DNA of 64,000 nucleotides from the NCBI GenBank assembly GCA_040766105.1, contig JAXGRD010000003.1, positions 186,001 to 250,000 on the forward strand, read 5' to 3'. Under the pieces are notes generated by a model, which did not search any database, had not been told where the DNA came from, and saw nothing but the letters and a program-made list of their open reading frames with translations. The DNA comes from JAXGRD01 sp040766105. GTDB lineage: Bacteria > Bacillota > Clostridia > Peptostreptococcales > Anaerovoracaceae. Of the stretch, positions 27,346-35,350 are shown one piece after another; position 1 is the first letter of the stretch; each line of letters begins with the position of its first letter. Position numbers and translations under genes: made by a program.

Positions 27346-28873
27346 TGGCCGCCTCCTTGGATGCAAATCCGCCTGCCATGAGCAAGCCCACATCTTCCTT
27401 AGTCACCTTGTTGGGATCCACGATGTCCATGACCCTACCTTCACATAAAACCAATATCCTGTCGCATAGAGCCATGAGTACGTCCAGGTCTTCGCCAACG
27501 AAGAGAACGCCAACGCCCTTTTGCTTCTGTTGATTCAACAAATCATATATCTTGTAAGAAGCACCGATATCCAAACCTCTCACAGGGTATGCGGTAATGA
27601 GAACTTTTGGGTTGGAGTCGATTTCTCTTCCCAACAGTACCTTTTGAATATTTCCTCCGGACAGTTTCTTCACCGGGGTGGAAATGTCCGGTGTCTGGAT
27701 ATCCAAGGCTTTGACAATCTTCTTCGCCTTTTCTACACAGGGCCCCCTCTTCAGGAAGATGCCCGGTTGATTTTGATAATCCTTCAGTACGATGTTGTGA
27801 ACGATGTCCATGCTGCCAACCAGGCCCATGCCCAGTCGATCCTCGGGAATGAATCCCATGCGGATTCCCAGAAGGATAATATCTCGGGGCGACTTGCCTA
27901 CGATGTTTTCCCCGCGGAAGAAGATTCTTCCCCCTTCCACCGGGGTCAATCCTGCAATGGTCTCGCAGAGTTCCTTTTGTCCGCTCTTCGCCACACCGGC
28001 AACGCCCAGAATCTCTCCACCTTTGAGGTTGAAGCTGACGTTTTCCAGTGCATTCTTTCCTTCGGAATCCAATACCGTAATATCGTCAAGGAGAAGGAGT
28101 TCACCCCCGTCGGGACCCTCTTCTCGCTGAATTTCCAAATCCACTTTCTTTCCCACCATCATTTCGATGAGGGTGCTAACCTCGGTTTCCTTGGTTTCTA
28201 CCGTTCCCACCGATTTTCCTTTTCGGAGAACCGTCACTCTGTCACTGATTTCCATAACCTCGTTGAGCTTGTGGGTAATGATGACAATGGCTGCCCCCTG
28301 CTCCTTCATCTTTCTCATGATACGGAACAGCTTCTCTATTTCTTGGGGCGTGAGCACCGCAGTGGGCTCATCCAATATTAATATGTCCGCACCTCTGTAG
28401 ATGACTTTGATAATCTCCAGCGTCTGTTTTTCACTGACGGACATGTCGTATACTTTTTTGTGGGGATTCACATCCAGTCCGTACTTGTCGGACAGTTCCT
28501 TGATTTCCTTTGTCAGGTCCTTCCCCTTTGTCTTTTGTTTCTTTTGTCCGATGACTATGTTATCTTCTGCCGTGAGTACATCCACCAACTTAAAGTGCTG
28601 GTGGATCATGCCGACCCCCAGCTCAATAGAATCCTTTGGAGATGTATAGCTCACCTTTTCACCTTCTACATAAATAGAACCGCTGTCAGGACTATAAATT
28701 CCTGACAGCATGTTCATCAATGTTGATTTTCCGGCTCCGTTCTCTCCCAAGAGGGCATGAACTTCTCCGTGTCTCACAGTGAGATTAACATCTTCGTTGG
28801 CCTTTAGTGCTCCAAAAGATTTCGTGATGTTCTCCATCCTAATGGCAATATTTTGCACCTGGCTCTCCTCCAT
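27338..28873 (-). CDS. ABC transporter ATPase with two nucleotide-binding domains
   Basis: 511 residues, the tandem-domain type used by BMP/nucleoside and sugar importers. Domain 1 has Walker A GENGAGKST, signature MSVSEKQTLEI and Walker B ILILDEPTAVLTP. Domain 2 (from about 260) has a degenerate Walker A (GVAKSGQKEL), an intact LSGGNIQKV signature and a degenerate Walker B with GLDIGASYKIYD. Degeneracy of the second site is usual in this family. Second gene of the operon, one base after the BMP lipoprotein gene. Confidence 0.93.
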   Translation of the reverse strand: MEESQVQNIAIRMENITKSFGALKANEDVNLTVRHGEVHALLGENGAGKSTLMNMLSGIYSPDSGSIYVEGEKVSYTSPKDSIELGVGMIHQHFKLVDVLTAEDNIVIGQKKQKTKGKDLTKEIKELSDKYGLDVNPHKKVYDMSVSEKQTLEIIKVIYRGADILILDEPTAVLTPQEIEKLFRIMRKMKEQGAAIVIITHKLNEVMEISDRVTVLRKGKSVGTVETKETEVSTLIEMMVGKKVDLEIQREEGPDGGELLLLDDITVLDSEGKNALENVSFNLKGGEILGVAGVAKSGQKELCETIAGLTPVEGGRIFFRGENIVGKSPRDIILLGIRMGFIPEDRLGMGLVGSMDIVHNIVLKDYQNQPGIFLKRGPCVEKAKKIVKALDIQTPDISTPVKKLSGGNIQKVLLGREIDSNPKVLITAYPVRGLDIGASYKIYDLLNQQKQKGVGVLFVGEDLDVLMALCDRILVLCEGRVMDIVDPNKVTKEDVGLLMAGGFASKEAANG

Positions 28874-28874
28874 G

Positions 28875-29975
28875 TTATTTTTGCTCTGTAGCGCTGACGC
28901 CCTTGATTACGCCGCTGGTCTTCCAGATTTCTTCTCTTGTCAATGTCTGACCTTCCTTACAAAGGATGGTTCCGTCTGCGTATTCAATCTTGCCTGAGAA
29001 GGGGGAGAAGTCTCCTGCAATCATGGAGTCTCTCACTTCGTTTACCTTGTCCTGTACGTCCTGAGGAACTTTGTCGGACATAGGTGCAATGTCAACGTAT
29101 CCGTCGGACATATGACCGTAGTAGCTCTCCGGCTTAAACTTTCCGTCGATGATGCTTTCGATTGCCTTGTTGTAGTATACTTCGTGATGCCAAATAGGTG
29201 CAGTCAGGAAGGTATCAGGTGCAATGTCCTGCTTGTCCAAGTTGTAACCGATGGCATATGCCCCTGCAGCTTCCGCAGCAAGGATAGGTCCTGTGGTATC
29301 ACAGTGCTGGGTCAGCACATCACATCCCTGGGAAAGAAGTGCTTCTGCAGCCTCTTTTTCCTTTGCGGGATCATACCATGTGTTCAGATAAACCACCTTT
29401 ACGTTTACATCCGGGTTCACCGACTGTGCACCTAGTGTAAATGCGTTGATTCCGATGTTTACTTCGGGAAGATCAAAAGCGGCAACATATCCCAAAGTAT
29501 TGGATTCTGTCATGCTTCCGGCAACCACACCGGTCAGGTATCTTGGTTCTTCCATAGCGCCAAAGTAATTGTCAAAGTTTGTATCGTTAGCCTTGTATCC
29601 TGAGAAATGCAGGAAATATGTGTCCGGATATTCCTTTGCCATTTCGTCCAGAACATCCATGTAACCAAAACTGGTTCCGACTACGATGGTACAGCCTTTA
29701 TCCATCAAGCTGAGTGCAGCATCTCTGGTTGCCTGTGCATCCGTATCGGATACTTCTTCAACAACTTCTGTTTCGACTTTTCCGTCAAAATGTTCCACCA
29801 TAGCTTCTCTGCCGTTATCCTGCGCTTCCGAAAAACCGCCGTCTTTAGCAGATCCAATGTAGATGAAACCTACCTTTGTGGTATCTGATGCTTCATCACC
29901 GCCGCAGCCTGTGAAAGAAACGCTCAGCCCCAGCACCAAAATCAGTGCCATTGCAATTGTGATGATTTTCTTCAT
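28875..29975 (-). CDS. BMP-family lipoprotein, nucleoside-binding component
   Basis: 366 residues. The lipoprotein signal peptide ends in VSFTGC, with Cys as the acylated residue (about 24). It is followed by the BMP/PnrA fold: VGFIYIGSAKDGGFSEAQDNGR, FHFSGYKANDTNFDNYFGAM region, and the purine-nucleoside-site segment LTQHCDTTGPILAAE. It captures nucleosides outside the membrane and delivers them to the permeases. ATG behind GGAGAGGAG. First gene of a five- to six-gene operon running into the methylase and radA. Confidence 0.93.
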   Translation of the reverse strand: MKKIITIAMALILVLGLSVSFTGCGGDEASDTTKVGFIYIGSAKDGGFSEAQDNGREAMVEHFDGKVETEVVEEVSDTDAQATRDAALSLMDKGCTIVVGTSFGYMDVLDEMAKEYPDTYFLHFSGYKANDTNFDNYFGAMEEPRYLTGVVAGSMTESNTLGYVAAFDLPEVNIGINAFTLGAQSVNPDVNVKVVYLNTWYDPAKEKEAAEALLSQGCDVLTQHCDTTGPILAAEAAGAYAIGYNLDKQDIAPDTFLTAPIWHHEVYYNKAIESIIDGKFKPESYYGHMSDGYVDIAPMSDKVPQDVQDKVNEVRDSMIAGDFSPFSGKIEYADGTILCKEGQTLTREEIWKTSGVIKGVSATEQK

Positions 29976-30067
29976 TTAACAATTCTCCTCTCCGCTCAGA
30001 AAAGCCGGAACCCGGGTGTTCTGCACCCTCTTTAATAATAACTGATTGTAGTGTAACAACTATATTT

Positions 30068-30095
30068 ATCATACTACTGCTTTCTCCGATAACAA
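30068..30095 (-). promoter_or_regulatory. Candidate promoter of the BMP transporter operon
   Basis: Minus strand -35 TTGTTA (30090-30095), 16-bp spacer, -10 TATGAT (30068-30073), giving a leader of about 85 bases before the lipoprotein gene. Confidence 0.45.
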
Positions 30096-30120
30096 AGGGA
30101 ATTTCTCGAAATTTCCCTTG
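30095..30120 (-). terminator. Hairpin after xpt
   Basis: An inverted repeat around AAGGGAATTTC / GAAATTTCCCTT with a tight loop, followed on the minus strand by TTTGTTA. It is a weak intrinsic terminator candidate for xpt, placed directly before the next promoter. Confidence 0.45.
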
Positions 30121-30144
30121 TTTCCCCCTTGAGAAAATGATAAT

Positions 30145-30180
30145 GTTCGTTTTATTACGAACTATATACGCAGTATATAT
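30145..30180. promoter_or_regulatory. Two adjacent palindromes between xpt and the transporter operon
   Basis: GTTCGT-6-ACGAAC (30145-30162) and TATATAC-3-GTATATA (30164-30180). The CGAAC half-sites resemble the core of Gram-positive PurBox sequences (CCGAAC), but each lacks one C. Candidate purine-regulator sites only. Confidence 0.3.
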
Positions 30181-30185
30181 TCATA

Positions 30186-30764
30186 TTATTCACTCTTGAA
30201 CGTGATTTCTCCATCGACGATTTGTTCCACGATGGCCAAGGATTCCACCCGATACCCTCGCTGTCTCAGTTTCTCGCCACCTCCTTGAAAGGCCTTCTCG
30301 ATGACGATGCCGATGCCCTCTACTTTGGCACAAGCCTGCTCCACAACTTCCGTCAAAGCCGTTGCCGCCTCACCATGGGCTAGGAAGTCATCTAAAATCA
30401 AAACCCGGTCTCCGGGATTGATGTACTGCTTCGCCACCCGAACCATGGATACCGTTCCCTTGGTAAAGGACTTGGCCTCTGCCCCGTAAAACTCGTCTGT
30501 CATGGTATTTGGCTGGGTCTTCTTGGCAAAGACCACTCTGGGGTAACCAAAAAACGGTGATGTCAAGCAAGCAATTGCAATCCCGCTGGCTTCCACCGTT
30601 AAAATCTTATCCACTTTGATGCAGTCGAACCTTCGGGCAAACTCCTTACCCATCTTCTCCATAAATGCCACGTCGATCTGGTGGTTGATAAATCCATCCA
30701 CCTTGACAATCTGTGTGCCGATCGCCTGCCCTTCCGTGAGAATCTTTCTTCTCAGTTCTTCCAT
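30186..30764 (-). CDS. xpt: Xanthine phosphoribosyltransferase
   Basis: Purine salvage enzyme converting xanthine (and less well guanine) with PRPP to XMP; cytosolic. 192 residues from the ATG at 30762-30764, behind GAGAGGCAGAG. Motifs are LTVEASGIAIACL, the PRPP loop VLILDDFLAHGEAA (about 125-138), and the N-terminal GFINHQID substrate segment. A TTG start eight codons upstream lacks a ribosome-binding site. No purine riboswitch is recognisable upstream. The nucleoside importer next door fits a purine-uptake-and-salvage theme. An IS copy is inserted 90 bp upstream. Confidence 0.94.
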   Translation of the reverse strand: MEELRRKILTEGQAIGTQIVKVDGFINHQIDVAFMEKMGKEFARRFDCIKVDKILTVEASGIAIACLTSPFFGYPRVVFAKKTQPNTMTDEFYGAEAKSFTKGTVSMVRVAKQYINPGDRVLILDDFLAHGEAATALTEVVEQACAKVEGIGIVIEKAFQGGGEKLRQRGYRVESLAIVEQIVDGEITFKSE

Positions 30765-30807
30765 CTCTGCCTCTCCCGCCTGATTCAAGTGTATTCGTTA
30801 CCAAGAT

Positions 30808-30816
30808 ATTGTACCA
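30808..30816 (-). promoter_or_regulatory. Extended -10 promoter of xpt
   Basis: Minus strand TGGTACAAT (hexamer 30808-30813), about 45 bp before the xpt start, with no clear -35. It lies 38 bp from the end of the inserted IS and appears undamaged. Confidence 0.5.
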
Positions 30817-30853
30817 TAAATCCCAAGAAAAATTCCACTTTGAAAGAAATTAT

Positions 30854-32403
30854 GACGGTGTCAAGTTGTTGTGGAGTTTTTGATTGACATCAACTCCAAA
30901 GTATATTTTTAGTAGTACCTATTCCATGCAGAAGAGTTTGCGTTCCGCTGGCTCTGTCAAATACGAATGGCTCCCCATCAAATATTGTCCAGTTCGTTGC
31001 GCCCGATATGGCTTCTTTGAGTATTTCATCTGCATATTCGTTGTACGTGTCATCCTGTTTCCTCTTGAAATCTGACGCCTTTATCTCTCCGCCATTCTTA
31101 ATATACACTCGTAGTTTCGTTAACTTTCCAAGGCCTTCTTTGCTCCATCCAAGAGGGTCTCTGCTAAATCTCTGTGATAAAACGTGGCTGACCTGTGCCT
31201 CTGTGCAGCTTCCGGGTATGTTAAGCGTTTTTCGGTTTACTATTCTTTCCCAGTTCCCCATCAGGTATGTACCAAAATCGGTGATGCTTTTTCTTTCACG
31301 TTCGTTTTCTGCTACTCCGTATAGCCCATGCAGTATTTCGTCCGCACGCTTCCGGTCTTTGCTTTTAATGGCCTTTGTGAGTCGAAATGCCACATTTCTC
31401 CCGGGGAATTTCGTTGCGATTCCTCTTAGTCTTTTTTCTAGATGATACCCATCCATTACGTGGACAGCTTGAGGGAAATTTTCAAGACCCTTTTGAATCC
31501 ATTTCGCACCATCTCCATGTACGAATATCTTTTCTACTTTCCTCAGATCATAGGTTTGCGCAAGATAGCCTTCTGTACTCTTCCATAGATTCTTTGTATC
31601 GAACTTTTCATCTACAAAATACATGGTTCCAATGGTTCTGTTACGGCCTAGGCCCTCCTTGCTTATCCCCTCCGTTACAGTAATTAGTGGCACGATTTTA
31701 CTGCTTTTCCCCTTCTGTTTTCCGGGTTTTTGCATGTGAACATGGTCTTCGTCTGCATAGATATGTAGCTCGGTTACTTCTTTTTTAGTCTCGGTTTTGG
31801 GCACCATTTCAAGGGTGTCTATCTTTTGAATTTGGTTCTTCACTGCCTGCCTACTTACCAGTCCGCCACCGGCTATCTCGGCACTTTTTGCATAGGAAAT
31901 CTCCGTTGCTAGCCCAACCATCTTCGCACTCAGTTCATCTCCTATTCGCTCATATGGACGGATTCCAATGGCTTCATCCAGAAGGGAAACATACCTGGCA
32001 TTACGTTTGTCATAGTAGTAGTCGCGTGCTAGATCTAGCCGCCCCAGCTCTGTCAAGAGCTCTCTTGGGCGTTCTTTTTCTTTTAAAACCAAACCTCGTT
32101 CTTTTCGTCCTGCTTTATCCTCTCGCATCTGTCGATTCATATCCGTGCAGATTGCTTCAATGGTGGCTGTTGCAGCATGTTTACAGTCATTCAAAATATC
32201 TGAAGCAAGGCTGTCAACATCATTGATTCCACCCGAGTATGCTTTTTCCAAAATATTTTTTACCAGGTTGTTCACGATTTGTTGTATACTTATTTCCATA
32301 GAGATCATCCTTTCGTGTATTTGTTTGTTGGTTAAACTATTTTATCACGTTGGAATCGATCTCTATTTTATTTTTTAAAACTCCACAACTATTTTACACT
32401 ATC
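30854..32403 (-). mobile_element. ISLre2-type insertion sequence, copy 1
   Basis: 1550 bp. Terminal inverted repeats of about 27 bp: one end opens GACGGTGTCAAGTTGTTGTG, the other (read inward) GATAGTGTAAAATAGTTGTG; both continue GAGTTTT. They match at about three quarters of positions, with a perfect inner block GTTGTGGAGTTTT. It is flanked by a 9-bp target duplication AGAAATTAT (30845-30853 and 32404-32412). It carries a single transposase gene and is the same element as those at 54993 and 60644. Confidence 0.95.
30890..32299 (-). CDS. ISLre2/UPF0236-family transposase, copy 1
   Basis: 469 residues. Recognised as the UPF0236 transposase type from LHIYADEDHVHMQKPG, FVHGDGAKWIQKGLENFP, HVMDGYHLEKRL and the Cys/His region GSCTEAQVSHVLSQRFSRDPLGW; the Asp residues in the first three are candidate metal ligands. 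The ATG at 32297-32299 (MEISIQQ) is chosen because AAAGGA lies 8 bases upstream; an ATG three codons earlier touches that site. Intact, and identical in sequence to the other two copies, so probably active recently. Confidence 0.93.
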   Translation of the reverse strand: MEISIQQIVNNLVKNILEKAYSGGINDVDSLASDILNDCKHAATATIEAICTDMNRQMREDKAGRKERGLVLKEKERPRELLTELGRLDLARDYYYDKRNARYVSLLDEAIGIRPYERIGDELSAKMVGLATEISYAKSAEIAGGGLVSRQAVKNQIQKIDTLEMVPKTETKKEVTELHIYADEDHVHMQKPGKQKGKSSKIVPLITVTEGISKEGLGRNRTIGTMYFVDEKFDTKNLWKSTEGYLAQTYDLRKVEKIFVHGDGAKWIQKGLENFPQAVHVMDGYHLEKRLRGIATKFPGRNVAFRLTKAIKSKDRKRADEILHGLYGVAENERERKSITDFGTYLMGNWERIVNRKTLNIPGSCTEAQVSHVLSQRFSRDPLGWSKEGLGKLTKLRVYIKNGGEIKASDFKRKQDDTYNEYADEILKEAISGATNWTIFDGEPFVFDRASGTQTLLHGIGTTKNILWS

Positions 32404-32702
32404 AGAAATTATTCATATCCCATTGACCTTCTTGTCACACAAGGGTCTATAGTGAAATTAAAGGTCCACATGACCGAATGGAAAGGAGGGTTATTTTGAA
32501 TCTCATTATTAAAGTAGGCACTAAAACCAAATACTATCTCACAATGAAAAACATGGACAAAGTATCCAAATTCACCATGTCCCAGGCATGGACGGAATCT
32601 CAAGCACTCCGAACACAAGAGGAAAGAGCGGACAAGGAGAGATTATGGCCTCACTGTTGTAGAAAAGATGTATGGTGGCAACTATAGATGCGACTTTATA
32701 AT
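32404..32702 (+). pseudogene. Possible gene remnant between the IS and the desulfoferrodoxin-like gene
   Basis: A TTG or ATG frame from about 32478 to 32687 follows AAAGGAGGG and gives NLIIKVGTKTKYYLTMKN, then loses all character. In another frame about 100 bases later comes RRDYGLTVVEKMYGGNYRC up to 32732. The two parts together faintly resemble the end of a GHKL-type kinase ATPase domain (GLxxVEKxxGG) broken by a frameshift and deletion. Weak: no long alignment can be made by eye. Confidence 0.25.
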
Positions 32703-33056
32703 TCACCGTAGTTTTTTCTTGTACAACCCATGATTGTTGCAACAGACATATAAGTTTCCTCGCCCCAAACGAGGAACGCGAAAGGCGGCTTCCTGCTCCG
32801 GGTATAATCTTACAAAGGCCATCCGATCGTAGGTCACAAGGGCACCGAAAGTAAAGTGATGGCATTTACGCATCTCATGGTCCAAGGTCACATAGTAGTC
32901 GTTCTCGATTTCCTCCACTTTGAACTTGTGTTGGAAATCTTCTCCCTGAACCTCCAGGGGGTTCAGTTTTTCACCGCAGCAAGTAACTTCGACTTCTCCG
33001 GTCGCCCAAAGCACATTCCCGCATTTATCGCACAAATAAAACTTTATATTTTTCAT
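32703..33056 (-). CDS. Desulfoferrodoxin / superoxide-reductase-like protein
   Basis: 117 residues with both domains of class I superoxide reductase. The N-terminal desulforedoxin knuckle is C9-x2-C12 with C26-C27 (CDKCGN...CCGE). In the Fe(His)4Cys centre the ligands align as H43, H60 and H66 (DHEMRKCHHF), and C106-N-N-H109 (CCNNHGLY). All expected metal ligands can be placed, though the usual HxM...HYIEW wording is diverged (HHFTFG). It would reduce superoxide to peroxide in the cytosol. It starts 3 bp after the membrane-protein gene and so belongs to the GntR-led operon. Confidence 0.8.
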   Translation of the reverse strand: MKNIKFYLCDKCGNVLWATGEVEVTCCGEKLNPLEVQGEDFQHKFKVEEIENDYYVTLDHEMRKCHHFTFGALVTYDRMAFVRLYPEQEAAFRVPRLGRGNLYVCCNNHGLYKKKLR

Positions 33057-33059
33057 TTT

Positions 33060-34454
33060 CTACTCCCCCAGCCATTCTCGCACATCCTTCAGCAATAACT
33101 CCGTTTCTTCCTTCGTCTTCTCATTGAAGATCACGTATTTTGGTTCTCCGTCCTTTCGTTCAATGACCACATAGAGAGGCACATCGTTGTAGGAGAACAG
33201 TTTTACTGACCCATAACCATCCAAGTAGAAGTTTCCATAGCTCTTATTGATTCCGCCATATCCGTTCATCCTTACTCCTTGGGGAAGATTGTGCGTTTCC
33301 GTGATTTCCGCTACCTCACCCTTTTCCATGACCATCCCATACATGGGGGCATCTATGCTAATTTGATCCCCTTCTATCTTGTATTCGTAGTCCTTTGCAC
33401 CGGCGTAAACAACAATGCCGATTACCAGCGCCACGAACAATAGGATGCCGGCTAGAAACCGCTTTCCTCCGGCACGGGCCATATTGATTGTAATCCCCAT
33501 GCCTGCCAGACGTTTGGGGACAAAGAGTCTTGGGTCGGACGGATTGTTGTAAAACCCCCACTTCCAGTATTCCGGCTGATCTGTGATGGGTTCTTCCTCC
33601 TTGGATACACTCCCCAGAAATTCGTTTTCCAGCGCCACCAGCTTTCTTTGATGCCCCACCGATATAGCAATAATAGCACCCATCAAGAGGATAATGGCAA
33701 TCAAGATGAGGAAACTGCCGGACAGGAACAGAATATTAATGTTGAGAAGAAGCCAAAACACCAGAATTGCTGCCGTGACAAAGGTTGCCGTAGATGTGTT
33801 AATCCGCTCTTCCTTTTGCAGGAAGATAAGATTCTCCTTTTCATCCATTTTCTCTTCATGCCAAATTCCGTGGTGTTTTTTCATGACATAGTACATCCAT
33901 ACGCCGGTAATCAGACAGAGTGGGCCTACAAAGCTTACCCAAAGGGGATACATATCCTGCTTTTCAGGGCGCAAAAGTAAGAATACGATTGGAATAAAAC
34001 TAATCAGAAAAAACAACCACACCCAAACAGGCGATAGACATCCCTTGCCACTTTCCTTGGAAAGAGAAAGGTTTACATTGACCGTTTCCTTCCTGGGATA
34101 TGTCCAGTTGTTCTTTCTTTTGATTTCCGATAGTTTGCGCTGATAAGTCCCGATGAGCATCCAATTGGCAATCAAGTTTGCCGTAAGAAGTAAAAGCATC
34201 GTAAATTCCCCATAGTCTCTCAACAAGGGAAGAAACACAAGCAAACTCAGGGAAACAGATGCCACCAGAAGGACATAGCAGTTTTTTGTGAACCTTCGGA
34301 GCAATCCCTGCACCTCTTCGCTTTCCCCGTGGAATCTGGAAAAAGTAACTCCCAATATCTTTTGGTGATAGTGTCCTTTAAATGACAGGATTATTCCGGT
34401 CATCATCCCGAAAACGCCCCACAATATGATGAGTATCATCCATTGGACCATCAT
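33060..34454 (-). CDS. Multi-pass membrane protein with DUF5808-like segment
   Basis: 464 residues with about nine hydrophobic segments: a pair at the N-terminus, two near 60-95, two near 140-190, two near 225-270 and one near 330. Between the later ones lies EYWKWGFYNNPSDPRLFVPK, the wording of the DUF5808 domain. The C-terminal 100 residues look like a small beta-rich (PH-like) domain outside the helices. Function unknown. Such proteins commonly sit next to YtrA-type GntR regulators, as here: the start overlaps the regulator's stop (ATGA). Confidence 0.7.
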   Translation of the reverse strand: MMVQWMILIILWGVFGMMTGIILSFKGHYHQKILGVTFSRFHGESEEVQGLLRRFTKNCYVLLVASVSLSLLVFLPLLRDYGEFTMLLLLTANLIANWMLIGTYQRKLSEIKRKNNWTYPRKETVNVNLSLSKESGKGCLSPVWVWLFFLISFIPIVFLLLRPEKQDMYPLWVSFVGPLCLITGVWMYYVMKKHHGIWHEEKMDEKENLIFLQKEERINTSTATFVTAAILVFWLLLNINILFLSGSFLILIAIILLMGAIIAISVGHQRKLVALENEFLGSVSKEEEPITDQPEYWKWGFYNNPSDPRLFVPKRLAGMGITINMARAGGKRFLAGILLFVALVIGIVVYAGAKDYEYKIEGDQISIDAPMYGMVMEKGEVAEITETHNLPQGVRMNGYGGINKSYGNFYLDGYGSVKLFSYNDVPLYVVIERKDGEPKYVIFNEKTKEETELLLKDVREWLGE

Positions 34455-34840
34455 TGCTCTCCCTCCCTCTTATATGTTTTTTCAATCAACTCCAAAACAA
34501 TTGTTTTCATTTTTTCCCGAGAAATGCCTGACACCATCGCCTCAGACACGATTAGTTCCAGCTTTTCTTTCAGTTCTCCATCCGTCAAACCCTGCACATT
34601 AGCGGATTCGCCAATCTTGGCACCGTGTCGTCTATCGATGACGATGATTCCTTCATCCTTTAAAACACCGTATGCCTTGTTCACCGTCATGGGATTGACA
34701 CCGATGTCCGCTGCCAGTTGACGAACCGTGGGGAGCTGCTCTCCCGGTTGCAAGGACCCCTTCGCCACACCGAGAAGAATTTGATTGCGTATCTGCAGGT
34801 ATATGGGGACATCCCCTTGTATATCGATTTTTATGACCAC
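34451..34840 (-). CDS. GntR-family regulator, YtrA type
   Basis: 129 residues. The N-terminal winged helix is VPIYLQIRNQILLGVAKG, PGEQLPTVRQLAADIGVNPMTVNKAY, then DRRHGAKI. Only a short helical tail (YtrA subfamily) follows rather than a ligand domain. Probably represses its own three-gene operon (with the membrane protein and desulfoferrodoxin-like protein) through the perfect inverted repeat at 34871-34895, which overlaps the promoter. Confidence 0.9.
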   Translation of the reverse strand: MVIKIDIQGDVPIYLQIRNQILLGVAKGSLQPGEQLPTVRQLAADIGVNPMTVNKAYGVLKDEGIIVIDRRHGAKIGESANVQGLTDGELKEKLELIVSEAMVSGISREKMKTIVLELIEKTYKREGEQ

Positions 34841-34870
34841 TTCTTGTTCCTCTTCTGTTTTCGTACGCGT

Positions 34871-34895
34871 TTTGTATTATTCATATTAATACAAA
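34871..34895. promoter_or_regulatory. Operator for the GntR regulator
   Basis: TTTGTATTA (34871-34879) and TAATACAAA (34887-34895), perfect 9-bp arms around a 7-bp centre. It covers the -10 box, so binding would shut off the operon. Confidence 0.75.
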
Positions 34896-34911
34896 CATAC
34901 ATACTTGTCAA
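34883..34911 (-). promoter_or_regulatory. Promoter of the GntR operon
   Basis: Minus strand -35 TTGACA (34906-34911), exactly 17 bp, -10 TAATAT (34883-34888). A strong consensus match, embedded in the operator. Confidence 0.8.
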
Positions 34912-35314
34912 CAATTCCCTTGTCCCGAGGAATTGAGTGGTGAGGCAGTGGAGAAAGCCGCATTGCATCGGATTGTTGTAAAAACAACGGTCGCCCAAAA
35001 TACTGTCAAAAGGGGCCGCAATGGGGTGCTTTGTCAGAACGGGAAGAGGGGAAAAGGAGGAAAATGAATACAAACTGAATTTCGTGTACATTTATACAGT
35101 GCCAGACGGTGAGGCACGTGTAAAATAAACAGACGAGTACCTTTGTACAATAAATTCGGCGAAAATTGCAATCTGGGAGAGTCGACCAGTGCTTCGGTTC
35201 TGATAGTAGAACAAAATATTACCAAAAAGACAGACTTCCAGGCGACTGAACATTTCTGCCCCATGTATACCCATGCATAATGGCGGGCGACCGAACCGAT
35301 TATGCTCTATACTG
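34912..35314. other. 400-bp intergenic region, nothing assigned
   Basis: Lies between the GntR promoter and the end of the glycyl-radical enzyme gene. Several frames are open on both strands, but none combines a ribosome-binding site with a protein-like composition. AAAAGGAGGAAAATG near 35052-35066 leads to a stop after four codons. It may hold decayed DNA or an untranslated RNA; I cannot support either. Confidence 0.4.
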
Positions 35315-35343
35315 ACAAATCCCGGAGATTTTCCGGGATTTGT
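35315..35343. terminator. Hairpin after the glycyl-radical enzyme gene
   Basis: ACAAATCCCGGA (35315-35326) pairs perfectly with TCCGGGATTTGT (35332-35343), loop of 5. It starts 8 bp beyond the stop codon. No T-run follows on either strand, so it may stabilise the mRNA 3' end as much as terminate. Confidence 0.6.
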
Positions 35344-35350
35344 GGACATA

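Noticed and set aside
30765..30853. Purine riboswitch upstream of xpt
   Set aside because: The leader is under 50 bases, lacks the conserved aptamer loops, and IS copy 1 begins 90 bp upstream of the gene.
34831..35091. Minus-strand 86-aa frame containing KHPIAAPFDSILGDRCF
   Set aside because: It looks briefly protein-like, but it crosses the GntR promoter and operator, has no ribosome-binding site, and no family is recognised.
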